Shown here: positions 10,595-23,260 of the stretch, piece by piece
Layout of the letters: each line of letters starts with the position of its first letter
How positions within the stretch are numbered: the first letter of the stretch is position 1
Assembly (NCBI GenBank): GCA_029718625.1
Contig: CM056376.1
Span: forward strand, 95,089,945 to 95,153,944
Direction: 5' to 3'
DNA length: 64,000 bases
From: Synaphobranchus kaupii
Lineage: Eukaryota > Chordata > Actinopteri > Anguilliformes > Synaphobranchidae
Translations under genes and position numbers: made by a program
Notes under the pieces: model-generated
Told to the model about the DNA's origin: nothing
The model's database searches: none
Seen by the model: the letters and a program-made list of their open reading frames with translations, nothing else

Positions 10595-11347
10595 AAGGGG
10601 GGCTGGTTCGGAGGACCAGGTGCGACAATATCGAATCAAAAAGTACTCAGATACGAACGGAGAAACTCCGTAAAAAGGTAGGGCAAAACGAAAAGGAAAC
10701 AGACTCCCTCTCTCACACAGAAAGAATAATTAGAAGGGAGACTGGAACAAAGGAGAAAGAAAAACAACCCGTAATACGGCGGGCGAGGAACTCGTAGACA
10801 CGAGAGAGAGAAACCTCACGCTCTAATAAGAGGGGGTTAAAAAGAAACCAACAATAGCAATCCGGGACGGGCGAAACGGCTCGCAGGCTGGAGCGAATTA
10901 AACAAAAACAGAGAACAAAGAAAAAATAACCTCTCGCTCTCTGACTGAGAGCTAGTGATTACGTAAAAATAAATGGCAAAGACAAACTGTCTTACGACGA
11001 GAGAGACAGAGAAATGAAAAGCAAAGGATGAAAGGTGAAAAGAGCAGGAAGATTCATAAGCTAAACTCTAAGACACCCGAGTACAGTCCTGCGTTGCTTC
11101 TGCAAAAATAGTTGAGCAAAGCGGTCTACTCGAACCGTCAGTCCTGTACCATACCGGCTTTCCTTGTCAAACGAAAGACAATATGGAAGCGCCGATACCG
11201 GAGGAAAGGCGATGCAGGTGCTAACACTGAGTGGAAGAACGAACAAAAACCCGGGACGGATACAGAAAAAACAAAAGAGTGAGCGCTACACAAGCGCTCC
11301 AAGGCGGATTGGCCACAGACCGAAGAGCAGGCAGAGAAACCATGACA

Positions 11348-11830
11348 GGATCCTGCTGCAAGGTGAAGTGCTGTCCAATGAATTTTGAGACATTTGGTTG
11401 GATCTGAGCAGATAAGATGTTTCTATACACTCGATCCACAACAGTGGTCTTCTGTGGTCTACCAGGTTGTTTGCTGTTGCTGAGCTCACCAATGCATTAT
11501 TCTTAATGTATCAAACAGTTGATTTTGACACACCCAATGTTTTGTCTGTGTCTCCGATAGATTTATTCAGATTTTTTCCACCCCATAATGGTTGCTTAAC
11601 TTGCACTGACACTTCTTTGGTCCTCATGTTAACAGGATAGGTTAACAGGTTAGCAAATGCCACACCTAGAATCAACAATAGACCTTTTCGTAGCTTTCTT
11701 GTGCATGAATCGATGTTGCAAGAACACACAGCTGGTCAAGAAAAAGTTGAGCAGCATGTATAATAAGGGCTGCAATGGTTCAACTGATATGGATGTAAAT
11801 ACTCGTAAATTAAAGCTGACAGTCTACACG
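11348..11830 (-). pseudogene. Degenerate Tc1-like transposase N-terminus
   Basis: On the minus strand the stretch beginning MRTKEVSVQVKQ (near 11626) runs into LGVSKSTV, the first helix-turn-helix of a Tc1-type transposase. A stop codon follows and then a diverged second DNA-binding region (VDHRRPLLWIE). No catalytic region remains. The downstream segment to 11830 (TTAAAGCTGACAGTCTACAC) looks like the subterminal part of the same type of element. Boundaries are uncertain. Confidence 0.55.
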
Positions 11831-11901
11831 TTGACTCATATTCATTGATTAATTTAAAATCTAAGCGACTAAACAACTGTACAAATACTTACAGACTGCA
11901 C

Positions 11902-11961
<60 letters not shown>

Positions 11962-11962
11962 G
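11902..11962. repeat. Compound microsatellite (TG)n(TA)n(GA)n
   Basis: About 8 TG, 11 TA and 10 GA dinucleotides run together. Open frames across it are artefacts. Confidence 0.95.
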
Positions 11963-12629
11963 GTTAGATTGGAGAGTGGGAGGGAAAGATGGTGAAGATA
12001 CAGTGAGAAAGAGGCAGTGGAAAAAATCCCTCTGAGAAAAAGATCCATACATTGCAAAACATTCAATCTAAAAACATATTAAATTAATTGTGAAGGTGCA
12101 AACAAGTTTCCCTTCAGGAGAAACACGCATCATTAATTGTACTCCATTGTAATCCTTACATTGACAAGCATTGTGAAACTCAAATCTGCCTTCAGGTTGT
12201 ATGACCAACTTATTTTCTGCTGATATTTGCCTCAGAAATTAAATTAGGCAAATAATTTTTAAAATGTTTAATAAATTAAATTAGCTAATAGTTCTCAAAT
12301 GTCATGTGAGCGGTTGTATTTGTTATTTTATAGAACAGCAAATATTTGCAAGGTTCCTCATTAATTCTGATTCTGTCTTAATGGGGAATGTGCCACAGGC
12401 CAGTTTTAAACAGCACGGTATCCCCATTAGTAAAATCCAGTGTTTTAATGACGTCTTAATTCCTTGCTAATATAAAACATACCACCCCTTTTCTCCCTCA
12501 GAACTTCCAGACATCTTGTTTGCTATGGCAGGCATGCGATCAGCATTTCTGTTCTTAGTTCATTTTCTTAGGAATAATGAGATCACTCTGATCTCATTGG
12601 CTTGGAAAATGCTGAATGTTTAGAATGTT
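11963..12629. other. No gene recognised
   Basis: AT-rich single-copy-looking sequence. I see no domain or terminal repeat. Confidence 0.4.
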
Positions 12630-13291
12630 TCAACAACCCTTCAAGTGATCCATCCATATCTACTGCATATCTGGCAGCAGAGTAATGGTTTGAGGCTCGT
12701 TTGATACCGCAGACCCTTGATGACTTACAGCCATTTAGCCAACCATGGGTTCCATACTATTCCTGTGTAATTTACAGCTTAATCGAGTCCCACCCCCCAA
12801 TTGTAACAGGGGTCAATTGCAACGCCATAAAATTGCACCAATCTGAAACAAGCTAGAGCTGAGATTCCATCCAGCAAGCTAACTAGTTTCATGTGTTCAG
12901 AGTTGGGGGCAATTGTAACAAAAGATTGTGTTACAATTGACCCCTGTTACAATTGCCCCCAGAATACTCTACCTGAAAATAAGACAAGAGTCTTTTGATA
13001 TCCTTTTATCCTGAGAGCATCACTTGTTTACCTGTGGAATGTTCCAAACAGGTGTTTTTTGAACTTCCCAGTCTTTTATTTTGCCCCTGTCCCAACTTTT
13101 TTGGAACAAGTTGCAGGCATCAAATTTGGAATCAGCGTATATTTACAAAAATCAATAAAGTTGATATGGTAAAACATTAAATATCTTTTCTTTGTACTTT
13201 TTTCAATCAAAATATGTAAAAGAGAATTTACAAATCACTGCTTTCTGCTTGTATGTGCATCAACAACTTTTTAGGAATTGGGGTTTGTAAA
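12630..13291. mobile_element. Half of a foldback Tc1-type MITE
   Basis: This matches the right half of the 1-kb palindromic element at 39121-40120: the GATCCATCCATATCTACTGC block near 12648, CTTGATGACTTACAGCCATT near 12715, TGTCCCAACTTTTTTGGAA near 13088, and the terminal GGAATTGGGGTTTGTA near 13275. A local inverted repeat of GGGGTCAATTGCAAC-type sequence (12808-12960) has grown inside it. The left half is missing. Confidence 0.65.
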
Positions 13292-13299
13292 TAAATAAA

Positions 13300-15086
13300 T
13301 AATAAATCCCAAAAATGGAGGAACCTCCCAGTGACCAGCTAGGATTCCATGGTGCTAGTTGGCTTCCACCAGCATCATGGAAGTCCTTTGGACCTTTTCT
13401 ATATAAAATTGCAGTGAAGCTCACAAAGAATGGTTTTCCTCCCTGTCCTAATACCTCATATAGTAACCACAGTAGTTTCATTCTTAATTTCATCTCAGGC
13501 ACTAAAAACATTCTGGGTTTCAGGAAACACTCAGGTTTCAGTTCTGATTCAGAACCCAGAACCCATGCCATACAGCAGTCTGACACACTATGTCCTCCTT
13601 TTTCATCCTGACCATTAAAGCCCCAGTTTCCCACATCAGTTATTTGCCTAAACTGCATGTGGCTTACAATCTCTACCCAGCATTCTTTTGCGCACGCCTC
13701 CCATCATGCTCACCATAGAGGAGTTTTTCTACTATGCTTGTCACTTCCCCCATTCACTCAGCATGTCCTTTCCCTGTCAGGAAATTAGGGCTGATCAGGA
13801 AATCATATTCATGGAACCTCCACCTAGGCATGCCTTAAGGACCAAGGCATCAATTAGTCCTTCATTTTGTAATTAGTCATGTTTCTTTGACTGCTTACCA
13901 CTGATTACTGCAATTACAGTGCCTCACAGAAATAGGTTAACCTCTTCCTATCAAACTTCCGCTAGCAGTAACATGGGAGTTACGGAAGTTATTAAATTAT
14001 ATATTTCATGAATGTAATAATAAATTGCACACCTCAATAAAAAAATAAAACTGCACACCTCAATATTTTGATTAAATATCCTTAAGATACATCCATTCCT
14101 TCTGGGAAAGTGGTTTTTAAGCCCAAACCATCGAGGTAAAACTTTGGAATCGAGGTAAATAACATTTATTGCAGTTTGCTGTCATGCAATAAACAATGTG
14201 CTGGTAAACTGTTCTGCTTCAATGTATTTCACAAAACTTTGCTTTGAAAAATTGTTATGCCTTTAGGATTTAAGAAAAAATACTTCAAGACTTTGTATAT
14301 GGCTGTACATGATTTTTTCAAATGACTAAACGGACTTGTGCTTGTTCAGCTTGGCATTGTAAAAATTGGCCAGTTGATGGAGTACCAATCCCTTGGCTTA
14401 GTACATTTTAGACAAAGGGGTTTTCGACATGATTGCAGAGTTTTATGCAAAACTGTCATGAATTGGGTGTATTTTTTTGAGAGGCCTATCTGAAGTGGGA
14501 ATCGCTAGTTGGAGCACGCCTCCAGACTCAGGCAGCCTTTGCTCAGATTGGACCTGTCTGTCAATTGTTCCAGCCAACAGCCAAGACGCTTATCTTTCAG
14601 ATAAGCCCTCATACAGCACAATCCCTTCAGAAGTCACGTAGATACAGCTCCGCGTAATAGGCACCGGGGAGATTTTACTGTACCAAGATGGTGCAGCAGT
14701 GTTTTTAGCTTTTAGGGTAGCTTTGCTTAGCTTCATTCAGCTTAGTCTAACAGGTTACGATGTACAGGTCACCCTAACTAGCTAATAGGCTAGGTTAACA
14801 TACATTCAGGTATGTGGTTTGCTGAAACACACATCAATCATTTCTGAATGCCTATAAATAGGCTGCAGTAACTAGGTACAAGGAAATGTCTTACCTATTT
14901 GGGGTTCTTGTTCTTCCCTGTTCCTGTATGCAAGTTCCTGTCTGACTTCAAGGTATGTTGCAGTTTGCTCTGTTACTTGCAGCCCACGTCATGTTCCAGG
15001 TAGTCCTGATGGAAATTATTTTATTGTAGGTCACCATAGACGGAGTGGTGGAGCTGGAGACTGCATGTGCATGGCCTATAGAGGTA
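13300..15086. other. No gene or repeat family recognised
   Basis: Short open frames (60-130 codons) occur at 13260-13876 but carry no recognisable domain and overlap each other on both strands. I call nothing here. Confidence 0.35.
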
Positions 15087-15094
15087 TTTCTTTT

Positions 15095-16136
15095 TAGAGA
15101 TGCACCGATCCACTTTTTTCAGTTCCGATACCGATTCCGATACCTGAATTTGGATATCTACCGATACCGATTCCGATACCGATACTAGAGCTCTTTTTCC
15201 TTGAATAATAACAATGATATTTATTATTATTATTATTATTATTATGTGTAAGGTTACATGAGGCTGTAATAAACACACAGTATGTTACGTTCCGAGTATG
15301 AACTGGACCCAAATACAGCTGCAGGCTGGTAGACTAGGGCAGAACAGAGTTAGTACAGCGAGGTAGGACAGGCTGACCAGCGTGGTGACGCCATTCCAGG
15401 CGAGAGCTGATCAAACCAGACAGGGCAGGACTAGTGAGTAAACGCTGAGCACAAGGTGAGGCTTTTAAGTCAGGCAAGACAGGACTAGATACTAAATATC
15501 CACGAGGCAAAGACCAGAGTGTTACCACAAAGAGACTTAACGAACTGGCACAGGACAAAGAACACTGGGTGACTAAATACAAATGTTAACAGGTATCAAT
15601 TAGGTGCCACGTGTGAATGTATGCGTGAGTGATAAACGGAGTAGGGAGTGTGCGGAATGCATGCGGAAAGGAGGGAAGGGATAGGCGGAACAGAGTAACA
15701 CGAAAGGGAAAACCACGCCCAGTCTGCAGCACGAGGGAAACGAACAGGAATACACACACGAAACAAGAGGGAACAGGTAAAACACGGGACACAAAAGGAC
15801 GGGAGTGAGAGTATAACACAGTACTTATTAAAAGAGCAAAAAAAAGAGCAAAAAATGCATTAAATTTAAATGTATTCCAAAGCAATTTATTTGATAACTT
15901 TTGGATAACAATTTATGGATAACTTTGTAACTGTTTAATTACTAATTATGTGCTGAAACGTTTTGGCTATGGGCTTAAAATTGCGTTATTACATATTTAT
16001 AATTTAACATCAGAGACTGATTGTATGGAATCTGGGTCAGTACGTGGATCGGTGACGCCAGGCCAATATCCGATAGGTGAATTACGTCAGTATCGGCACC
16101 CGAAACCGATATTGGATCGGATCGGTCCCAACTCTA
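15095..16136. mobile_element. Non-autonomous hAT element
   Basis: Inverted ends TAGAGATGCACCGATCC (left) and the complement of TAGAGTTGGGACCGATCC (right) are flanked by a perfect 8-bp duplication, TTTCTTTT (15087-15094, 16137-16144). The ends are rich in CCGATACCGAT repeats. No transposase remains. A solo LTR (15283-15818) is inserted within it, so the hAT itself is about 500 bp. Confidence 0.9.
15283..15818 (-). mobile_element. Solo Gypsy LTR
   Basis: A 536-bp LTR reading on the minus strand: it starts TGTTATACTC at 15818 and ends CGTAACA at 15283. The 5-bp duplication CAGTA is at 15278-15282 and 15819-15823. No internal region remains, so LTR-LTR recombination is the likely origin. Confidence 0.88.
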
Positions 16137-16339
16137 TTTCTTTTAATCTTTTATACATGTTGTTAATGGTATGAGTAGGAAAGCATTTGGCTTCTGAGGT
16201 AATGTAATGTCATGGCTAAAATGCGCTAAAACATTGTGGTTACAAGAACGCTACACTGCATGTGTACTAATAAATATTTTCTGCCATTATAGGACGTTGC
16301 TAGCTGCTGTTTTGCCGACATTAGAAAATTGCGTTTATC

Positions 16340-17046
16340 TCTCAGTCTCCTTAAGAGTGAAGGAACGCGGATAGCGGGGCTCCGGTTGTATCAATTCGCC
16401 GGTAACTAGCTACGTGGAGCTCTGGCCTCTGGGTGCAGTTTGGGTTTTAAACTGTGTTGTATCCGCCTTTTCCCTGGGGGTATGTATTTGTAGTTTAAAC
16501 ATCCCTACTACTGACAAACCAACTGTTTATCGAGTTGGGGCTTCGGGGCTGCTTACTGTTTACATTGCAATGTGTGGTCTGGGATCTGTGCTGGTGGCGT
16601 GGAGGTCGTTGCGGCGTTCCTTTCTTTTCACTGCATGCTATATTGTGGGTGTGTGTGTGTAGAAGTAGAATCTTTTGTGCTATATTCACCGTGTCCGTAT
16701 CTCACCATTTTACAGTGCGTGTGTGTGTATGTCTGCTGGCACCTTCACGAGTGAGTGACCTTTCGGTTCTACTTCCGGTAAGTCATCCGCGCTCCACGGA
16801 CCCGTACCCCGCACGCACCCAGTAGCACCCCTAGGGGAAGACCTACCAACCAGCTAATTGTGTATTTTTGGGAACCCTGTGGGTTTTTGTGTGGGTTTTT
16901 CTATTGTGTTTTTATGATTGTAAAAATAAACTGTTTTTATTATTGAATCCACGTCTCTGCTTGTTCATTTAGTTGAAAGTGCCTATGTGGGGATTGATCA
17001 TACTCCCTTGAGTCATACAAACTATTTCTTTGGGCGTAATTCCCAA
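16340..17046 (+). mobile_element. Probable LTR retroelement 5' end (LTR plus leader)
   Basis: The segment has an LTR-like composition with a poly(A) signal (AATAAA at 16926) and a GT-rich tract, then a run ending TTCCCA followed by AAGTGGCGTAGTCAGGTGG at about 17047. The latter resembles the primer-binding/leader region of vertebrate LTR elements. I could not fix the 5' boundary or find a partner LTR. Confidence 0.35.
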
Positions 17047-17065
17047 AGTGGCGTAGTCAGGTGGT

Positions 17066-18159
17066 GTTCTGCCAGGTCACATTCGTAAAGCATAATTAAT
17101 TAGGCAACAGCTGCAGTTCAGTTTTTTACTTTACAGTCTGTTTCATACAGTCAGGCCATTTTTGTTTAGTTATGTCTAGGTTTTTGACGTGTTTCTCTGT
17201 GCAGCAGGCCCTAGCCCGAAAATGTTTTTGCCATCTTGTCTCAGTGACACTGAGTGGTATAAGTATCAGATTTCTTTTTGTCGGTATACCAGTGTGAATT
17301 CATGCAAACGGCATGCGGTTTTGTAATAGCATCGTCAACTGTATTTTATTGTTTTCCATCCAATGAACATAAAAAAATGCACATTGCAACAGTATGATAA
17401 ATAACTTTTGAAGTAAACCTAAGGTGTATTGCCTGTTTTGACAGAAACTCACATCATTTTGTTAAAGAAATGTGATGTGACGTTGCCAACAACAACACTG
17501 AGAACGCATCTAAGTAAACGTACAATTTAGCAATGCGTGAATCCCTGTGATTTGAGCTATCTAACCTTATATAGTTAAATATACAACAAATCCTTCTGAT
17601 TTAAATGAATTGTCGGGTAAGTGAGGACTAGGTAAAATGTGTATTTTCTGAATCCAGCGGTTCCAACAGTCAATGCCCTTGTTAAAATATTGAATACAAG
17701 CGATATTGCGTGCTAGAACCCCTCACTTAACCTACATTCAAAATAAGTTTTAATTTAAATTTAATTTAATAATTATTATTAAAAATGACAATCATCAATT
17801 AAATCGCCAAATTCGTTAATAGGTAAGTCGAACAGTAACCTGGTGGATCAACCAACAAGCCAAAACAAAGTCTAAATCAGGTCTTGAGATTAAATAATTT
17901 TATTCAATGAAAAACAGTCAATTAGAATATCGCACTTAGGGCTGAAATATATGCTTTTGTACGTTTAAAAAAAAAAAGTATTTATATACATTAGGCTACT
18001 TACAGTATATACATAATATGCATAAAGTATGTGACTATTCTGAAATAAATGTATTCTGTTGCAGATTTCTGAATGATACAGCCTCTTCTTCACTTCAAAC
18101 TTTAAACTATGTATGTGCAGTGAATATTTTCTTGTGATATTGACACTTAAATAAGACTA
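17066..18159. other. No gene recognised
   Basis: AT-rich sequence with no supportable open frame or terminal repeat. It ends at the duplication flanking the next hAT element. Confidence 0.4.
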
Positions 18160-18167
18160 GTAGAAAC

Positions 18168-20464
18168 TATGAGTGTGCAGCGATGCCACTATCTGTATCT
18201 GTATCTGTTTGACCATCTACAATATCTGTATCTGTATTCGGATTAGAAACTGGAAGTGGGCGTGGCTTGTGTTACATATAGGAAATGTGATCTTTTCTGG
18301 TCTAAAATTAATTGTTATTGCAATTTATGAGTATTCACCCCCCTCACTGTCTTTTTTTTCTTTTCAAATCTTTTTTTATAAGAACTATATTCTGTACTTT
18401 ATACTTACTTATCTATTGTTTTGTTTTGTTCAAGGTTGTTTTTGTTAACCTATTTGAACCCCCCACCCCCTAACAGGGGGACACTGAACAATAATTTTGG
18501 ATAAGAACTGGAAAACATCTGAGGTACAATATATAATATACTCAGAATGAAAAGGCTGTTTTATAAAAACATCAAACCATTTGATTATACATTTGAATGG
18601 AAACTATTTCCACAATAACAGCCCTTTCTGCCTGTTGTGATTTCATATTGTACTTTTTTGTTTTTTTATTTTACAATATGAACTTGGATACATAAATTAT
18701 TATGTATAGTAATATTATTATTATTACTATTATTATTATGCTTTACAGAATTCAAAGAGAAGACCAAAGGATTATAGCCAAATGATTTATTGAGAAAACC
18801 ATTCTAAATGGAAAAAGTTAAATAAACAAAATGCATTTCTATGCTAGCAGTAACAACAAAGTTCTAGAACACCTGAAAAGCTTTTAATTCAAGAAAATGA
18901 AAAAAGTCTGGATACGGCTGCATTTCAACAGCTTTTAATATGCTTTTAGCATTCCATTGGTTAAACCGATCACCGCGATAAGCTAGTTAAAACATTTTTG
19001 TTGGAACGTCATATTTTCGTTTTATTAATTGCGTTGCAAGTTTGGGCTCATGGAATGGCGAGATTGACGGGATTGATTATGCAGCAATACGGAGGCAGAA
19101 TGGATGGTTGGTATAGTTTAAAAATACAAAAAACACAACTAGCATAAATACAGTAATGCTTTTGATAGCCAGTAAGTGACATTTCCAAACGGGACATAGG
19201 CTACTGAATCTAGCTGTTCCTTTGCTTTCTTTTAAAAGGTATTTTTACGTTCTGAAAAAGTGGTGTGATTAAGCGCAGCTAAATTAAAGCGAGCAGCATT
19301 ACTAGTATCGTTTGCATGCAAGATTTTTCATTTAACGTTTTGTTTCTTTTTCTTTTGCTCTCACAAGATTGACATAGGCCTATATAAACAAGGCACACTG
19401 TTCGATTATAACGAGCACATTAAAGATATAGGTTGAGTATTCTGTCAGAGGGGTCGGGTAGGAGGATCAGACGCGACCAGAAAAGGATACGAAAGATTAC
19501 CCACGCAAGTGAATAATCACTAGAAAAGAAAAAATAAAGAAAGACGGGACAATAACTCCCGAACAAACAAACTAAATGAAACGTCCTTTATCAAACAGGA
19601 TGATACTCAAAACTGAGAGAGAAAATAATCTTGTAAAGTACCGAAAACAGAAATCAACCCCAATGGCTCTGGGCGAAACTATAACGAGCAGATGTGAAAA
19701 TAGAGGGAGATAATCCCGGCGTGAGCCAAAATAGAACAACCCACAGAATGGGCGAACTCGCAGAAATACGCAGCGTGAGAAAAATAAACCGGTATCAAAC
19801 CTCTAGCTCTGATAAACGTCAGAGACAAAACTAAGAGGCGAATAACTAAAGCACAAAGGGAAAAGAAACCGAAACTAGAGTAAATAGGAATCTAACCTAA
19901 TTCTAGGACGTTCCTGAATGTTTGTCAAAGACAAAAATACAGTCTTCCAGCTATACCTTACCTGGCTTGGTGAAACGTGGCAACAAAGACAAACAAGCAC
20001 CGGAAGGCAGAAACAGCATGCTTAAATAGCACACAGGAAACCAGGAACAGGTGCGCCAGGTAATGAGCGGAAGACGGGAAAACCCAAAGCGGACGGCGGA
20101 AAAGAAACCGGAACGCCAGCTCACGGCTGCAGAGAACCATAAACGCAGAGATGGAATAAATGATAGTAAAACCGCGACATATCCATAATTTCAGGGACTG
20201 CCGATTGAGTCACATGGCCCATATCGAACGGCTCCATCCCTAATTATTATTAAAACTATTACTTTAATGTTTTAATAAACAAATAAACAACCCAATGATT
20301 AATTCTGTAAAGTTCAGGCATACAGACAGGTGGGCACTGAATCAAAGATTTACATGCTGGAATTGAATTATTTCCCACATCCGAATATGAACTGGCAACT
20401 TTGGATAAGAAAAATCAATTTCCAACCCACTATCTGTGCACTTCCGGATTTCGGCACACCCCTA
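18168..20464. mobile_element. Non-autonomous hAT element with nested solo LTR
   Basis: The left end TATGAGTGTGC and the right end, the complement of TAGGGGTGTGC, are flanked by a perfect 8-bp duplication, GTAGAAAC (18160-18167, 20465-20472). The left subterminal region has CTGTAT repeats. I see no transposase in the remaining ~1.56 kb. Confidence 0.88.
19443..20179 (-). mobile_element. Solo Gypsy LTR (family of 57544-58296)
   Basis: A 737-bp LTR on the minus strand: it begins TGTCGCGG (20179) and ends CCCTCTGACA (19443). It is inserted in the hAT element with a 5-bp duplication, TATTC/TATCC, one mismatch. It has a TATTTAA box (complement at 20022-20028), and the predicted RNA start GCTTGTTTGT (complement of 19989-19998) lies about 30 nt downstream. 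Confidence 0.85.
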
Positions 20465-20472
20465 GTAGAAAC

Positions 20473-20877
20473 TAGGTGGAAAATACCTCTGGAGGGCCAA
20501 AGTTAATAGGGTTACCTTTAGTCCTGCGGGTATGCCGCAGTATTTTGAAATTTTTTCTTGAAGCAGTGGGGAATAGTCATGTTAAGAATGACATCAGTTA
20601 TATAACATTTAACTTGCACAAAAATAGTTAAACAAAAAAAGACATAGTAATACTAATAATTAAATGGTTTGCAGCAGAGGTATATTAAAAAATAAATTAA
20701 ATGAAAGTGGTAAATGTCATGTACAAAGTTCAAATGAAAATTCAAGGTTCTAAACTCTAAACTAAATTTGATCGTGGTCAGTTTCTTGTGTCCTTGATTG
20801 ACGATGCTTGGTAATAACATGTCCACATGAAGATGTGTCTTTCTGCATCGACAGAGTTGGTTACAGCAGATATTGCT
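20473..20877. other. No gene recognised
   Basis: AT-rich sequence. Long minus-strand frames that run from here into the next LTR are low-complexity read-through, not a gene. Confidence 0.4.
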
Positions 20878-20882
20878 TTGTT

Positions 20883-21548
20883 TGTTACGTTCCCCCCAAA
20901 CTGGAATGGACCCAAAAGCAGGACTCGGAGACAGACTCACAAATAAACTCAGACAGGAGTGATTTATTTGAAGTGGACAAACAAAGGAGAGAGCTGGGGA
21001 ACTAGGTGACGGTCTGGATACGGGGTTGGCAAATAACAAAGGGCAGATGAGAAGACGGGGCAGGAACGCACAGGAACTGGGCAACAGGCAGGATGGCTGG
21101 AGACAGACAGAATGCAAGTGCGGGGAAGCAGGCTGATGGGCAAACTGAAAACAAACTGACAGGTTACTTGACAAACAAACAATGGCCGAAACACACGTCA
21201 AACATACACAACTTGACTGAACGAACTGGCGACGAGACAAACAGAGGAGATATAAATAAGGTGAGGAGCAGGTGAATGAGGGAATGAGTAATGAAGGAGG
21301 CGTGAGGAATGTATGCAAGAGTGAATCAGGTAATGAATGTGAGTGCGGAATGCGAGTGGGGAAGGTGAGTGATTGGCTGAGGGACAACTGGGGAGAAAAT
21401 GAGGAAACGAGCAGGGAAACCACCCCCAGCCTGCATAACATGGAGAGACAGACAAGGTAAAAGGAAAAACCTGACATGAAACAAGAAGAATGGGGAAAAC
21501 AAGGAGAACGAGAGGAAGGTGGACTGGAAGGGAGCGGTGGACATAACA
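20883..21548 (-). mobile_element. Solo Gypsy LTR
   Basis: A 666-bp LTR on the minus strand: it starts TGTTATGTCC (21548) and ends GGGAACGTAACA (20883). The perfect 5-bp duplication TTGTT is at 20878-20882 and 21549-21553. A TATA-like box (TTATTTATATC, complement near 21249-21259) fits U3. The Pro/Ser/Leu-rich open frames through it are not genes. Confidence 0.88.
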
Positions 21549-21553
21549 TTGTT

Positions 21554-22655
21554 TTTCCTGTAAGGCTTGGAAATATTTCCTCAGCTGTAGCCTATACCAG
21601 AATTTGCCCAATGACTTCACAGTGCTATTTTCTTGTGCTAATAATTGGTATGTGTCCAGTTCGGATCTACAGTTCAGTGAAAACCTGGACCTGAGTCTGT
21701 TATTAGTGCTTTCCATGATTTTTTGGCATTTCTGGATGGTACGTAACTGTCAAACTAAACGTAGCCTACAGTGTTATTTGTGCAGGCTTATGCATTTTAA
21801 CCATATTGGCAAATGCTGGTAGAAACAAAGTATGACAATGTATACAGATTCTGGAATGCACTGGGATCAAGATTCCCGTCCTTGTCAATTGTTGCAATGT
21901 TTGACAGCCCTTGTCAACAGTGTTGATACCGAGCACTCCTTTCCCCCATTTCAGTAATGTTGACAGCGACAACAGGCGCTCCATCAAAGACTAAAACCTC
22001 ACAATGTAGCTACAAAATGTTGTACCAAAACTACGGTTTTATTACTTTAGTAATGCAATTTGTGCATGCTCTTTTTCCAACAACGTTCTGTTAAAGGCTC
22101 TTCTTTCCATGATGGACCAAACTAAGCGATTAAATGCACCAGCCTATCAAAGCATTTTACTATTTGTACCTACCGGACGGCAACTGCTAGTTGACTTTTT
22201 TGAAACTTCAAGCACCCTAGTGTTAAGAAAAAGGAAGATAACAGAGAGTAAAATCAATTCATCAAATGTAAAAAGGATTTTCTTTAAAGATGGAATTTCA
22301 GTGTATCTGTAGTCCCTGCTTGCACGGTCATACAAGGTCATACAATCCTTGAACAGCTTCAGCAAGTCTAGCCTTGTTGACCAATTGCAGGCGAGTGTGT
22401 ATTGAGGGAAAGTGAGCAAGGCTGTGCGAAAACTTTGACTAGTTTGGTTGACCAGCCTGCACACACTACGGCAACCGAAGCCAAATGCAAAGCTTTGTTT
22501 TGGTTGTAAACCAGCCAAAAGTATTTGAGAATCTGCCAAATTCAAATTAGTTTGAAGTATACTGGGCCATTTACTGTTGTTACAGTTGCACCTGCTAATG
22601 TAGCAACTGTCGTTTCCCACTGCTATGCATGTGATCTATGAATTAAGTTAATAAA
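21554..22655. other. No gene recognised
   Basis: Short frames on both strands without a recognisable domain. It may hold unrecognised old repeats. Confidence 0.35.
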
Positions 22656-22760
22656 TTAACGTTTTTTTATAACACTCTGTGATTTCTGCTGCTTTTTTTC
22701 CAACAACATTGCCATGACTGCTCTGTGACATTTTCCGATATTTTCTGTGCCAAACACCCA

Positions 22761-23260
22761 NNNNNNNNNNNNNNNNNNNNNNNNNNNNNNNNNNNNNNNN
22801 NNNNNNNNNNNNNNNNNNNNNNNNNNNNNNNNNNNNNNNNNNNNNNNNNNNNNNNNNNNNNNNNNNNNNNNNNNNNNNNNNNNNNNNNNNNNNNNNNNNN
22901 NNNNNNNNNNNNNNNNNNNNNNNNNNNNNNNNNNNNNNNNNNNNNNNNNNNNNNNNNNNNNNNNNNNNNNNNNNNNNNNNNNNNNNNNNNNNNNNNNNNN
23001 NNNNNNNNNNNNNNNNNNNNNNNNNNNNNNNNNNNNNNNNNNNNNNNNNNNNNNNNNNNNNNNNNNNNNNNNNNNNNNNNNNNNNNNNNNNNNNNNNNNN
23101 NNNNNNNNNNNNNNNNNNNNNNNNNNNNNNNNNNNNNNNNNNNNNNNNNNNNNNNNNNNNNNNNNNNNNNNNNNNNNNNNNNNNNNNNNNNNNNNNNNNN
23201 NNNNNNNNNNNNNNNNNNNNNNNNNNNNNNNNNNNNNNNNNNNNNNNNNNNNNNNNNNNN
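22761..23260. other. Assembly gap (500 N)
   Basis: Exactly 500 unknown bases, the usual placeholder for a gap of unknown size. It cuts into ORF2 of the L1-type LINE; proteins drawn across it are meaningless. Confidence 0.99.

Larger units (their letters stand above)
7735..11347 (-). mobile_element. Minus-strand LTR split by a younger Gypsy insertion
   Basis: Plus-strand bases 7735-7742 (TGTAAGGG) plus 10595-11347 make one LTR when the nested element and one duplication copy are removed. On the minus strand it begins TGTCATGG (at 11347) and ends CCCCCCTTACA (at 7735), about 750 bp. I found no matching partner LTR or internal genes, so it looks like a solo LTR. Its own target duplication is not clear. 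Confidence 0.6.

Noticed and set aside
15095..16136. CCGATACCGAT-rich ends as a transcription-factor site cluster
   Set aside because: They are the subterminal repeats of a hAT element bounded by an exact 8-bp duplication.
20653..21716. 298-codon and 172-codon minus-strand frames
   Set aside because: Low-complexity Ser/Pro/Leu-rich translation of the solo LTR and flanks, with no domain.
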